Below are positions 1-7,020 of a stretch of DNA of 27,185 nucleotides, piece after piece (the stretch's first letter is position 1; each line of letters starts with the position of its first letter). The position numbers and the translations under genes were made by a program. A model generated the notes under the pieces. The model was not told the DNA's origin. It saw nothing but the letters and a program-made list of their open reading frames with translations, and searched no databases. Source of the stretch: Chloroflexi bacterium UBA4733 (GTDB taxonomy: Bacteria; Chloroflexota; UBA4733); assembly GCA_002404055.1 (NCBI GenBank), contig DHIZ01000301.1:1125-28309 (forward strand), given 5' to 3'.

Positions 1-40
1 AATCGCGGCCCTGTAACTCGCGGCACATCGCAATGTCCGC

Positions 41-50
41 TTGCTATGAC
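41..50 (+). promoter_or_regulatory. possible extended -10 element
   Basis: A TGC trinucleotide sits directly in front of TATGAC, as in an extended -10 element. It lies about 85 bases before the start chosen for the alpha/beta hydrolase. No convincing -35 is visible, so this is weak. The rest of positions 1-135 shows no gene that I can support. Confidence 0.2.
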
Positions 51-135
51 CCAAAGTGGTGTACGGTGGCGCCGTACTCGCTTCCGGCAACGTGGGCCGC
101 CAGCGACATCCACTGTGCAAGGAGCAACACCACCC

Positions 136-954
136 ATGGCGGCAGCAACGACGGAAGCGCCGGCTTCCTTCCCGCTCTGGCCGGACCAGCAGGAGGTCCC
201 CGGCGATAGCGCGCCTCGCCTGACTCCCTTTCTGCTGGACGGTCCGGAGCCGACCGGCGCCGTGATCGTTTGCCCCGGCGGCGGCTATGGAGGGCGCGCG
301 GCACACGAGGGCGCGCCGGTGGCGCGCCGGCTCAACTCGCTGGGCATCGCCGCCTTCCTGCTCGATTACCGCGTCGCGCCACACCGGCACCCGATCCCCC
401 TGGGCGATGCGCAGCGCGCCATCCGCACGGTGCGCCAGCGAGCAGCAGAATGGCGCATCCGGCCCGACCACATCGGCATCCTGGGCTTCTCCGCCGGTGG
501 CCACCTGGCCGCCAGCGCCGGGACGCACTACGACGCCGGCAATCCGCAGGCCGCCGATGTGATCGACCGCCAGAGCAGCCGGCCCGACGCACTGGTGCTG
601 TGCTACGCAGTGATTACTTTCGGCGAGTACCGGCACAACGGCTCCATGGTCAACCTGCTCGGTCCGGAGCCGCCGGAAGACCTGCGCCATCACATGTCCA
701 ACGAACTGCAAGTCACCAGCGACACGCCGCCGACCTTCCTCTGGCACACGGCGGACGACGCCAGTGTGCCGGTGGAGAACGCGCTCCTGTTCGCCGGCGC
801 CTTGCGCCGCAACGGCGTGCCGTTCGCCCTGCACGTCTATCCGCATGGCAAGCACGGCCTCGGCCTGGCGCCGGACGATCCCATCGTCAGCACATGGCCG
901 ACCTTGTGCGGACAGTGGCTGACGTCGCTGGGGTTCGCGGCGTCGGGAAGATAG
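136..954 (+). CDS. alpha/beta hydrolase, acetylesterase/xylanase-like
   Basis: A 272-residue alpha/beta hydrolase, probably a serine esterase acting on acetylated sugars or similar small esters in the cytoplasm (no signal peptide seen). A glycine-rich oxyanion loop (CPGGGYG, about residues 46-52) is followed by the nucleophile elbow GFSAGGH with Ser119. An aspartate in HTADDASVP (about residue 207 or 208) and His240 in HGKHGLGL complete the expected triad. This arrangement is typical of the BD-FAE/acetylxylan-esterase-like branch. The frame is open from 46, but the ATG at 136 is preferred: an AAGGAG ribosome-binding site lies at 119-124 and the protein-like pattern begins there. The gene is followed by the inverted repeat at 987-1222 and converges with the gamma-glutamyltransferase-like gene. 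The fold is secure; the substrate is a guess. Confidence 0.85.
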   Translation: MAAATTEAPASFPLWPDQQEVPGDSAPRLTPFLLDGPEPTGAVIVCPGGGYGGRAAHEGAPVARRLNSLGIAAFLLDYRVAPHRHPIPLGDAQRAIRTVRQRAAEWRIRPDHIGILGFSAGGHLAASAGTHYDAGNPQAADVIDRQSSRPDALVLCYAVITFGEYRHNGSMVNLLGPEPPEDLRHHMSNELQVTSDTPPTFLWHTADDASVPVENALLFAGALRRNGVPFALHVYPHGKHGLGLAPDDPIVSTWPTLCGQWLTSLGFAASGR

Positions 955-986
955 CTGGAATAATGGCTACAGCGACGGGAGGGCGA

Positions 987-1222
987 GAGGAACCCCTTCC
1001 GGCTCGCACTACTCGCCAGGTTTCCCCCTGACGGGAGAAACCTTCCCTGCACATCGGGCAACCGCTGAGAACCTCGGGTTCAGGTGTGTCGTGGCATGCA
1101 CGGCAGCGCCTACCACGCGGCCGACCGCACTGTCTCGAAGACAACCGTATCCTGCCTTGCGCCCAAGGTTTCTCCCGTGAGGGGGAAACCTGGCGAGTAG
1201 TGCGAGCCGGAAGGGGTTCCTC
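987..1222. repeat. 236-bp element with 58-bp terminal inverted repeats (MITE-like)
   Basis: The left arm (987-1044) and right arm (1165-1222) are reverse complements over 58 bases with one mismatch that I can see. Each arm also contains its own near-palindrome (1018-1043 and 1166-1191, built on AGGTTTC...GAAACCT). About 120 bases of unrelated sequence lie between the arms, with no ORF I trust. The right arm ends two bases before the stop codon of the minus-strand gene. Such an element could be a non-autonomous transposon (MITE) and could also end transcription for the two convergent genes. No target-site duplication was evident. Confidence 0.75.
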
Positions 1223-1224
1223 AA

Positions 1225-2910
1225 TCAATACCCGATCGCGTAGGCATCCCGGCGCGGGTCGGCTCCTCCAGCCAGTCCGCCTGTGGCCGGGTCTACCTGG
1301 ATCATGACCTCGCTGCCCACGGCCGCCCAGGGCCCGATGGTTTGCACCGGCTGGCCGCGCTCACGAAGGCCATCGACCACGTCGCCTGGGAAGCGGGCTT
1401 CCAGGTTGAGCGCGTCGGTGCAGGTGTGAGGGATTTCCGACTCGGTTGGCGTCTGCAAGTGGCGCCAGCGCGGCGCTTCCACGGCTTCGGCCACGGTCAT
1501 GCCGAACTCCAGCACATGGGTGAGTACCTGGAGGTTGGTCTGGACCTGGGTATCGGCTCCCGGCGTGCCGCAGACCAGCACCAGGTGGCTGTCGCGGAAG
1601 ACCATCACCGGGTTCATGGTGTGGCGCACCCGCTTGCCCGGCTCCAGGCAATCGACGTGGTCGGCCTCCAGGTGCCAGTAGGTCATACGGTTGTTGAGCA
1701 AGATGCCCGTTCCTTCTGCGACCAGTGCCGAGCCGAAGGCCGCCTGGATGCTCTGTAACTGGCACACGGCGTTGCCCTCGCCATCCACGACCACGAAGCA
1801 GGTGGTGTCTTCTTCTTGCCGGCTACTGCGCCTGCGTGATGGTTGGCCGGCGGGGCCGCCCTGGTAGGGCCAGGGATCGCCGGCCGTCGCCTCGCTCAAG
1901 GCACGATCCAGGTCAATCAGGCGAGCGCGGTCGCGGGCATACTCCTTGGAGAGCAACCCCTGCACTGGTATGGCCAGCCAGTCCGGGTCGGCCAGGTAGC
2001 GTTCGCGGTCGGCAAAGGCCAGCTTCTTGGCTTCAACCATGAGTTGAATTGACGCCGCTGTGTTGCAACCGAGCGCGGTGAGATCAAAGGGCTCGATCAG
2101 GTTCAGTTCCTGCAGCAATACGTGGCCGCTGGAGTTCGGCGGCGCTTCATAGACCGTCCAGTCGCGATAGCGAGTGGAGATAGGCTCGATCTCGGGCGCG
2201 GCGTAGTCGGCGAACTCCGCTTTAGCCAAAAGGCCGCCGTAGCGCTCGCTGCAGGCCAGGATTGCAGCAGCGAGCGGGCCGGCATAAAAGGCCTCTCGTC
2301 CGTCGGTCGCCACGAGGCGCAGGCTCCGCGCGAGGTCGCGTTGCAGCAACAGCTCGCCGGCGCGCAGCGGCTGGCCCGCCGGCGCGAAGATGGCTGCCGA
2401 AGGAGCATACTCGCGCAGAGCCGGCTGCGCGGCGATGGACTGGGCCAGCTTGTGACTGATCGGGAAGCCGTTGGCAGCCAGGTCGATCGCCGGGGCAAAG
2501 GCTTCAGTCAGCTTCAAGCGGCCGTAGCGCTGGTGCAGGCGCAGCCAGCCATCGACCAGCCCCGGCACGGAGACGCTGCGAATCCCCTTCGCCGGAATGC
2601 CGCCGGGCAGATAGGCGCTGCGCGTCGCTTGCAGCGGGGCGGGGCCGGTGGCGTTGATGACGTCAACCCGCCCACTCTCCCGGCTATAGACCAGCATGAA
2701 GCCGTCGCCGCCCATGCCGGACATGTGCGGCTCGACCACATTGAGGGCGGCGGCGACGGCAAGGGCAGCATCAGCCGCATTGCCTCCCCGCTGCAGCACG
2801 CTGATGCCGGCCTGGGCAGCCAGCGGGTGGCCGGCGCAGACCATGCCGTTGCGACCGTAGACCACCGGCCGGTGGGCAGTGAAGTCAACTCCGTGTGGGC
2901 TGCCGTCCAT
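1225..2910 (-). CDS. gamma-glutamyltransferase family protein (YwrD-like)
   Basis: A 561-residue member of the Ntn-hydrolase gamma-glutamyltransferase family, which cleaves or transfers gamma-glutamyl groups (for example from glutathione) after self-cleavage into two subunits. The N-terminal block NGMVCAGHPLAAQAG...GGNAADAALA and the MSGMGGDGF motif are typical. The likely autoprocessing and catalytic threonine is in a Thr-Thr pair at about residues 369-370, followed by VVVDGEGNAV and FGSALVAEGTGILLNNRM. There is no signal peptide, unlike periplasmic Ggt, so it resembles the cytoplasmic YwrD-type branch; the residue after Thr-Thr is Cys rather than the His of E. coli Ggt. The frame runs on to 3063 but would overlap the upstream gene. 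AAGGAG at 2916-2921 supports the ATG ending at 2910. It follows the DUF2127 gene by 19 bases, probably as an operon. Confidence 0.88.
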   Translation of the reverse strand: MDGSPHGVDFTAHRPVVYGRNGMVCAGHPLAAQAGISVLQRGGNAADAALAVAAALNVVEPHMSGMGGDGFMLVYSRESGRVDVINATGPAPLQATRSAYLPGGIPAKGIRSVSVPGLVDGWLRLHQRYGRLKLTEAFAPAIDLAANGFPISHKLAQSIAAQPALREYAPSAAIFAPAGQPLRAGELLLQRDLARSLRLVATDGREAFYAGPLAAAILACSERYGGLLAKAEFADYAAPEIEPISTRYRDWTVYEAPPNSSGHVLLQELNLIEPFDLTALGCNTAASIQLMVEAKKLAFADRERYLADPDWLAIPVQGLLSKEYARDRARLIDLDRALSEATAGDPWPYQGGPAGQPSRRRSSRQEEDTTCFVVVDGEGNAVCQLQSIQAAFGSALVAEGTGILLNNRMTYWHLEADHVDCLEPGKRVRHTMNPVMVFRDSHLVLVCGTPGADTQVQTNLQVLTHVLEFGMTVAEAVEAPRWRHLQTPTESEIPHTCTDALNLEARFPGDVVDGLRERGQPVQTIGPWAAVGSEVMIQVDPATGGLAGGADPRRDAYAIGY

Positions 2911-2929
2911 CATCGCTCCTTCCCGGCGG

Positions 2930-3499
2930 CTACCTCGCCTCATCGGCGACTGGTTGCCGCTTCCCTTCCAGCTTCTGTTCGACCTCGTGGGCCAGTTCCT
3001 CGGCCTCGTGCGCCAGGTGTTCCGCCCGCCGCCGCAGGTACCGCGTGAAGAGATACCAGACAATCAGGATGTTGATGACAAACGAGAGTGCCTTTAAAAC
3101 AGAGAGATGCTGGAACATGTTCCAGACCTCATACGGAAGGAAGGCCGAAGTCTCGAACACGGTGAGCAGTTCCACCCAGAGGATGAAGCGCCACAGCCCC
3201 CAGGCTTCAACGGTCTCCAGGAGAGCATAGAGGATAGCACCGAAGGCCAGCAGGATCTCCGTCTGCAGCGAAAGCCGGGGAACCAGGTGGATCATCAGGG
3301 TGGCGAGCAGATCGTGGGGATCCTCGCCGAGTTCGCCCTCGAAGAACTCCTGAAATGGCTGCGTGACATGCTGGCTGTGGAAGGCAAACAATGCCACACT
3401 GATCGCGATCAGGAGCAACGCCCAGACGGACTTCTGGATGACGATGAGCGTTATACCAAGCGGGCGTCCCAGGAGCGTTCGGCCATGCAACATCTGCAT
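2930..3499 (-). CDS. DUF2127-family membrane protein
   Basis: A 189-residue predicted inner-membrane protein. Hydrophobic stretches lie at about residues 13-40, 62-75, 80-98, 103-122 and 130-153. The opening motif (RPLGITLIVIQKSVWALLL) and the loop carrying a conserved-looking HxxxLxxQT pattern match my memory of DUF2127, a family of unknown function. After the last membrane segment comes a charged, heptad-like tail (about residues 155-189, rich in Arg, Glu and Ala) that is probably a cytoplasmic helix. Three in-frame ATG codons crowd the first few codons (positions 1, 3 and a nearby out-of-frame one) and no clear ribosome-binding site precedes them, so the start may be off by a few residues. 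It precedes the gamma-glutamyltransferase-like gene by 19 bases. No function can be assigned. Confidence 0.75.
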   Translation of the reverse strand: MQMLHGRTLLGRPLGITLIVIQKSVWALLLIAISVALFAFHSQHVTQPFQEFFEGELGEDPHDLLATLMIHLVPRLSLQTEILLAFGAILYALLETVEAWGLWRFILWVELLTVFETSAFLPYEVWNMFQHLSVLKALSFVINILIVWYLFTRYLRRRAEHLAHEAEELAHEVEQKLEGKRQPVADEAR

Positions 3500-3590
3500 A
3501 CGCTACCACGCAGGCAATGGATGTTACAACAATGCCGCGCGAAGGATTGCCGGCGGCACACGCCTGGGCGCGCGGTGGCAAGCGCCTCGG

Positions 3591-4082
3591 TCAGGGACCC
3601 GGCATGAAACGCGCGATGACGTCCAGTAAGTCCGCCAGCTCTACGGGCTTCGCCAGGAAGCCCGCCACGCCCTCGGGCAGGTGGTCGGGCTGCAGGTCGA
3701 CTGACGCGGCAAAGATGACCACAGGGGCGCGCGGGGCGGGGAGCGAACGGTAGGCGGCAAGGAAGCCGGCGCCATCCATCTGCGGCATCCAGAGGTCCAG
3801 CAGGATCAGTCCGGGGGGGTCTACTTGCAGGAGGTCGAGGGCCGCCTGGCCGTTGGGCGCCACCAGGACGCGGTAGCCTTCCTCGCCCAGGGCAACCCGG
3901 ACAAACTCGCGGATGCCCTCATCATCATCGACAACGAGTACCGGTCTCGTGCCGGCAGCAGCGTCTCCACTGGCGCCGTCACGCCTGTTGCTGACCACGC
4001 CGGGCCATCCGTTCCGTGCGATGATCGGCCAAAGCCGGGCCTGGCAGTGTCGCTCCACCAGGCAGGCAGATTCAGCACCCAT
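3591..4082 (-). CDS. single-domain response regulator (receiver only)
   Basis: A 163-residue protein with a complete receiver (REC) domain at about residues 46-163 and no output domain. The acidic pocket Asp52-Asp53-Asp54, the phospho-acceptor Asp96 in LLDLWMP and Lys145 in AKP are all present; the usual Thr/Ser switch position falls in FAAS (about 124-127). It is likely a CheY/Spo0F-like phosphate relay partner. The divergent histidine-kinase-like gene 220 bases away is an obvious candidate partner. The first 45 residues look unlike a receiver. A TATACT -10-like box lies immediately upstream of the first ATG, so if that promoter is used the true start would be internal, for instance the GTG near residue 29. 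Domain identity is firm, start codon uncertain. Confidence 0.85.
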   Translation of the reverse strand: MGAESACLVERHCQARLWPIIARNGWPGVVSNRRDGASGDAAAGTRPVLVVDDDEGIREFVRVALGEEGYRVLVAPNGQAALDLLQVDPPGLILLDLWMPQMDGAGFLAAYRSLPAPRAPVVIFAASVDLQPDHLPEGVAGFLAKPVELADLLDVIARFMPGP

Positions 4083-4084
4083 AT

Positions 4085-4090
4085 AGTATA
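4085..4090 (-). promoter_or_regulatory. possible -10 box in an AT-rich divergent spacer
   Basis: Read on the minus strand this is TATACT inside a short AT-rich, nearly palindromic island (4081-4097) in otherwise very GC-rich sequence between divergent genes. No good -35 is present. It may drive the response regulator, and its symmetry could also serve a plus-strand promoter. The remainder of 4083-4305 holds nothing else I can name. Confidence 0.3.
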
Positions 4091-4305
4091 ACTATTGGGA
4101 GCGGCCGCTTGGAATCCTCACAGCTTCCCTTCTTCTCCAGCCGGCCGCCTACCTCTTCTCCGCGTGCGGAGACAGGGCCAGTGTTACGCAAGGCCCGTGC
4201 CGCACGGACAATTCTCCTCCTTTTGTGACGGCACGAGCCTTGCTACGGTATGGGTTGAGAAGTGTCCCAATATGCGAATGGTGCACGGCCTGGAGAGAGG
4301 CAGCA

Positions 4306-5202
4306 ATGCCGATGTCTACTACGTTTCGACGGAAAATGTCGCTCGTGGACGTTTCCGCGCAGCCAGGTGAAATGAGGCAAGTGGTGAATGGCCAGACGCT
4401 ACACATGGCAACTGGGCGCTCCTTTCGGCTGCTCGGTCCCAGGACGCAGCAGGACGCCGAGGCTGAGCCGGCGCTAACGGAGCCGACCGCGGCGGAGTAT
4501 CTACCCACCCAGACCGCGGACCAGTTGCACACCTTGCTGGTGGTCTGCCGGAACCTGGTTGGGGCCTCGGCTGCGGAGATTTCTGTTCAGACCGCAGGCG
4601 GTTGGCTCACGCTCGTGCGGTCGGTGGTAAGAGCAGCGCCTTCGGAACCGGGCACGGGGAATGAACGCAAGCGGACAGCGACGGGCGGCGTTGACGGCAA
4701 GCACTACGGCCTTCGCCTGCAATCGACGCCGGTGCTGGTGCTGGCGCTCGTCGTCCACCGGGCAGTCTCGCCGGAAACCGCCCGATTGCTGAGGAAGACA
4801 CTGGAACTGGCGCCGCCCATCCTGCGAGCCGGCGATCTCACCGAACGCGAGGAGCAGACCCGCCGGCGGGTGCTCAACGTGCAGGCGGAACTCGCCCACG
4901 AACTGCGCACGCCGCTCACGGCCATCTCCGGCTTTGCCCAGTTGTTGCAGCGACCGGGTCAACTGGACGAAGAGCGGCGCCGCAGTTATGCTGGCATCGC
5001 CGTATCCGAGAGCCAGCAGGCCTCGGCAATCATCGACCACCTGGTCGCGCAATTGCAAGAAGAAGTCGAAGCACTCGGTAGCGAGGAGGAATATGCCGGC
5101 CCAGATGTCGAACCCTCCGGCGAACCGTCGCCGTCGTTGCCTGGTGTGGCTGGTAGGGCAGCAGCGTTGGTGACGGTAGCCGCGCTATCAAGCTCGGGGT
5201 AG
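4306..5202 (+). CDS. histidine-kinase-like protein with HisKA but no ATPase domain
   Basis: A 298-residue protein. A central region (about residues 65-170) looks like a degenerate GAF-type sensor. A clear HisKA dimerisation and phosphoacceptor segment follows at about 183-250, with the H-box AHELRTPLTAISG and His198. After it there are only about 48 residues rich in Glu, Ser and Pro; the N, G1, F and G2 boxes of the HATPase_c domain are absent. Either it is an accessory phosphotransfer or scaffold protein that is phosphorylated in trans, or it is a kinase truncated by a frame-breaking event. The ATG at 4306 is chosen over the upstream in-frame start at 4225 because a GAGAGG site (4295-4300) lies five bases before it. 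It is divergent from a receiver-only regulator. Confidence 0.75.
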   Translation: MPMSTTFRRKMSLVDVSAQPGEMRQVVNGQTLHMATGRSFRLLGPRTQQDAEAEPALTEPTAAEYLPTQTADQLHTLLVVCRNLVGASAAEISVQTAGGWLTLVRSVVRAAPSEPGTGNERKRTATGGVDGKHYGLRLQSTPVLVLALVVHRAVSPETARLLRKTLELAPPILRAGDLTEREEQTRRRVLNVQAELAHELRTPLTAISGFAQLLQRPGQLDEERRRSYAGIAVSESQQASAIIDHLVAQLQEEVEALGSEEEYAGPDVEPSGEPSPSLPGVAGRAAALVTVAALSSSG

Positions 5203-5229
5203 GGGTCGAGGACGAGAGAGGAACGATCA

Positions 5230-5385
5230 ATGGAAGCGTACTGCGTCAAGTGCCGGGAGAAGCGGGAGATCAAGGATCCCAGGCCGGTCACACTGAAGAA
5301 CGGCAAGCCCGCCACTCAGGGCACATGTGCCGTGTGTGGTACCAAAATCATGCGCATTGGCAAGGCAGTCGAGGCCGCGTCGTAG
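5230..5385 (+). CDS. DUF5679-type zinc-ribbon miniprotein
   Basis: A 51-residue protein with two cysteine pairs: CVKC at residues 5-8 and CAVC at 33-36, bracketing a basic segment (KNGKPATQGT). This is the pattern of DUF5679 proteins, which are about 50 residues long and presumably bind one zinc ion; I recall them as frequent in Chloroflexota. Function is unknown. A GAGAGGA ribosome-binding site lies just upstream. It follows the HisKA gene by 27 bases and may share its transcript. Confidence 0.8.
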   Translation: MEAYCVKCREKREIKDPRPVTLKNGKPATQGTCAVCGTKIMRIGKAVEAAS

Positions 5386-5427
5386 GGGCAGTATGCTACT
5401 GGTAGCCGATTGGGCGCACCAATTGTG

Positions 5428-5457
5428 TTGTGCTGGTGTGTTTTGTGCTGGTGTGTT
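5428..5457 (+). repeat. perfect 15-bp tandem duplication
   Basis: TTGTGCTGGTGTGTT occurs twice with no gap (5428-5442 and 5443-5457), just upstream of the amidohydrolase start. A short inverted repeat (ATTGG...CCAAT, 5409-5423) precedes it. This looks like replication slippage in a 5' leader. Confidence 0.9.
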
Positions 5458-5476
5458 CCAATGGTGCAAGAAGGGG

Positions 5477-6280
5477 ATGCGTCTCGTGCCCGTTGCCGAT
5501 AGTCACTGCCACGCCTCGCCAGTCTGGTACGAGCCGGTCGAGAGCCTGCTGGACCAGATGGACCGCAACGGCGTGGAGCACGCAGTGCTCATCCAGATGA
5601 TGGGCCAGTACGACAACGGCTACCAGTTTGCTTGCGTGCAGCGTTTCCCCGGTCGCTTCGCGCCGGTGGTGCTTGTGGACACCCAGCAGCCGGATGCCGC
5701 TGCCGAGCTCGCACGGCTGGCCGGCGTCGGCGCCAGCGGTGTTCGCCTGCAAGCCGCCACCCGTTCACCCGGGGATGACGAACTGGCGATCTGGCACGCG
5801 GCCGCGCGGCGCGGCCTCACGGTCAGTTGTGCCGGCTCGGCGGCCGAATTCGCCTCGGCGCCGTTCGCCAGCCTGGTGCAAGCACTGCCGGGTTTGCCCA
5901 TCGTGATCGAGCACCTCGGCTCGCTCGGCCAGCCGCGTGGCAACGCCGTCGAAACCGAGACGATTGAGCGCGTGTTCGCGCTGGCGCGCTTTCCCAATGT
6001 CTTGATGAAGGTGACCGGCTTCGGGGAATTCTCGCGCCGTGCCATGCCGGTGACGCAACCATCGCCCTTCGAACCGCCCCCGCCCGACCTGCTGGAGCGC
6101 GCCTGCGCGGCGTTTGGCCCGGATCGCCTGATGTGGGGCAGCGACTATCCGCCCGTCAGCTCGCGGGAGGGCTACAGCAACGCGCTGAACTGGCCGCGCG
6201 ACCGACTGGCAGGGCAAGGGTCAACGGCCCTAAACGCGATTTTTGGCGGCACTGTACTGCGGGCGTTCCCCGTGCGGTAG
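5477..6280 (+). CDS. amidohydrolase family protein (Amidohydro_2 type)
   Basis: A 267-residue TIM-barrel metal-dependent hydrolase or decarboxylase of the Amidohydro_2 group (2-pyrone-4,6-dicarboxylate lactonase-like). Metal-binding features are visible: DSHCH at residues 8-12 (His10 and His12), a later histidine in IVIEHLGSLG, and the aspartate in LMWGSDYPP near the C-terminus. The reading frame is open back to 5327, but that extension overlaps the DUF5679 gene and contains the slipped tandem repeat, so the ATG at 5477 (MRLVPVADSHCH) is preferred; its ribosome-binding site is poor, with a purine run directly abutting the ATG. It acts in the cytosol; the substrate cannot be told. An inverted repeat element begins 57 bases after the stop. 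Confidence 0.85.
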   Translation: MRLVPVADSHCHASPVWYEPVESLLDQMDRNGVEHAVLIQMMGQYDNGYQFACVQRFPGRFAPVVLVDTQQPDAAAELARLAGVGASGVRLQAATRSPGDDELAIWHAAARRGLTVSCAGSAAEFASAPFASLVQALPGLPIVIEHLGSLGQPRGNAVETETIERVFALARFPNVLMKVTGFGEFSRRAMPVTQPSPFEPPPPDLLERACAAFGPDRLMWGSDYPPVSSREGYSNALNWPRDRLAGQGSTALNAIFGGTVLRAFPVR

Positions 6281-6337
6281 TGAGGGAGTGACGCAAAGTA
6301 AGGCATAGTAAACGAACGGTGTTGTTCCCGTGCGAAT

Positions 6338-6443
6338 AGGGCCGCGGCTGCGGTCTGCGGCCAAGTAAACGCTAACTGCGGTCGGGACGCATTGCGACCG
6401 CAGTCGCCCTCGTCGCTTGGCCGCAGACCGCAGTCGCGGCCCT
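6338..6443. repeat. 106-bp nested palindrome
   Basis: The outer arms 6338-6365 and 6416-6443 are reverse complements over 28 bases with one mismatch. A second perfect 10-bp stem (6375-6384 with 6395-6404, loop 6385-6394) lies between them. The RNA or a DNA cruciform would fold into a long stem capped by a separate hairpin. It follows the amidohydrolase stop and ends eight bases before a -35 element. It may be a terminator or insulator, or a small repeat element. The rest of 6281-6558 holds only the promoter listed next. Confidence 0.75.
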
Positions 6444-6450
6444 GCTCTCA

Positions 6451-6479
6451 TTGACGAGCGAACACTCTCCCCGTACACT
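6451..6479 (+). promoter_or_regulatory. sigma-70-type promoter
   Basis: TTGACG (6451-6456) and TACACT (6474-6479) are separated by exactly 17 bases, close to the housekeeping consensus. They lie about 80 bases before the GTG start at 6559 and directly after the nested palindrome. This is the best promoter in the window. Confidence 0.6.
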
Positions 6480-6558
6480 GAGACATCGCAATTGTCACGC
6501 GCTCTGCACATGCATCCGCCCGCACCCCTGGTGCGGCACGGGGAGGAGGATATCGGCT

Positions 6559-6999
6559 GTGGCCCGTACCGTACTGGACACCGTGCTCGATCAACTGGAC
6601 CTGTCGCCAGCCGAGTACTTTCAGCGCTTGAGCATCTCGTTGGACGAAGCACGCATGGAGCGCATGCACCGTGCCTCATCCAGCCGCGACACTGAACTGT
6701 TTATTCAGGATGAAGTGGTCGCCCCGCCCCTGAGCCTGCTGCGCGATATCGGCGAGGACGAGTTGACCATCGTCGAGCCGGGCGAGGAGGAGCCGCTCAC
6801 GGCAGCAGGAATCGCCGCCAAAGCGCGGGCCAAGAAGCCTACCCGCGCGCGGCCCGTCCGCGCCGCGGGGGAAGAGGAAGGGGAAGAGGACGAGTTGGCC
6901 GAGTTTGGCCTGGAACCGCTGACGGACGACGAGAGCCAGTTCCGCCAGGCCTACCGCCGGGCCCTCCGCACCAACCGCCGCCCGTTCCGCGAGCGCTAA
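6559..6999 (+). CDS. hypothetical acidic protein
   Basis: A 146-residue protein that I do not recognise. Residues 1-55 look helical and globular (ARTVLDTVLDQLDLSPAEYFQRLSISLDEARMERMHR). Residues 75-125 are low-complexity, with runs of Glu and an Ala/Lys/Arg-rich stretch, and the C-terminus is basic (RRALRTNRRPFRER). There is no signal peptide, membrane segment or cysteine. The GTG start is chosen because a strong GGGAGGAGGA site lies eight bases upstream at 6541-6550; the longer open frame from 6451 would begin inside the promoter. The stop codon is 21 bases before, and in the same frame as, the cysteine-synthase-like gene. Confidence 0.65.
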   Translation: MARTVLDTVLDQLDLSPAEYFQRLSISLDEARMERMHRASSSRDTELFIQDEVVAPPLSLLRDIGEDELTIVEPGEEEPLTAAGIAAKARAKKPTRARPVRAAGEEEGEEDELAEFGLEPLTDDESQFRQAYRRALRTNRRPFRER

Positions 7000-7020
7000 G
7001 CCGCCATCGCCAGCTCGGGT

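Noticed and set aside
2122..3048. Long plus-strand ORF (308 codons) opposite the gamma-glutamyltransferase-like gene
   Set aside because: It is antisense to a well-supported gene, has no family motifs or ribosome-binding site, and is explained by high GC content.
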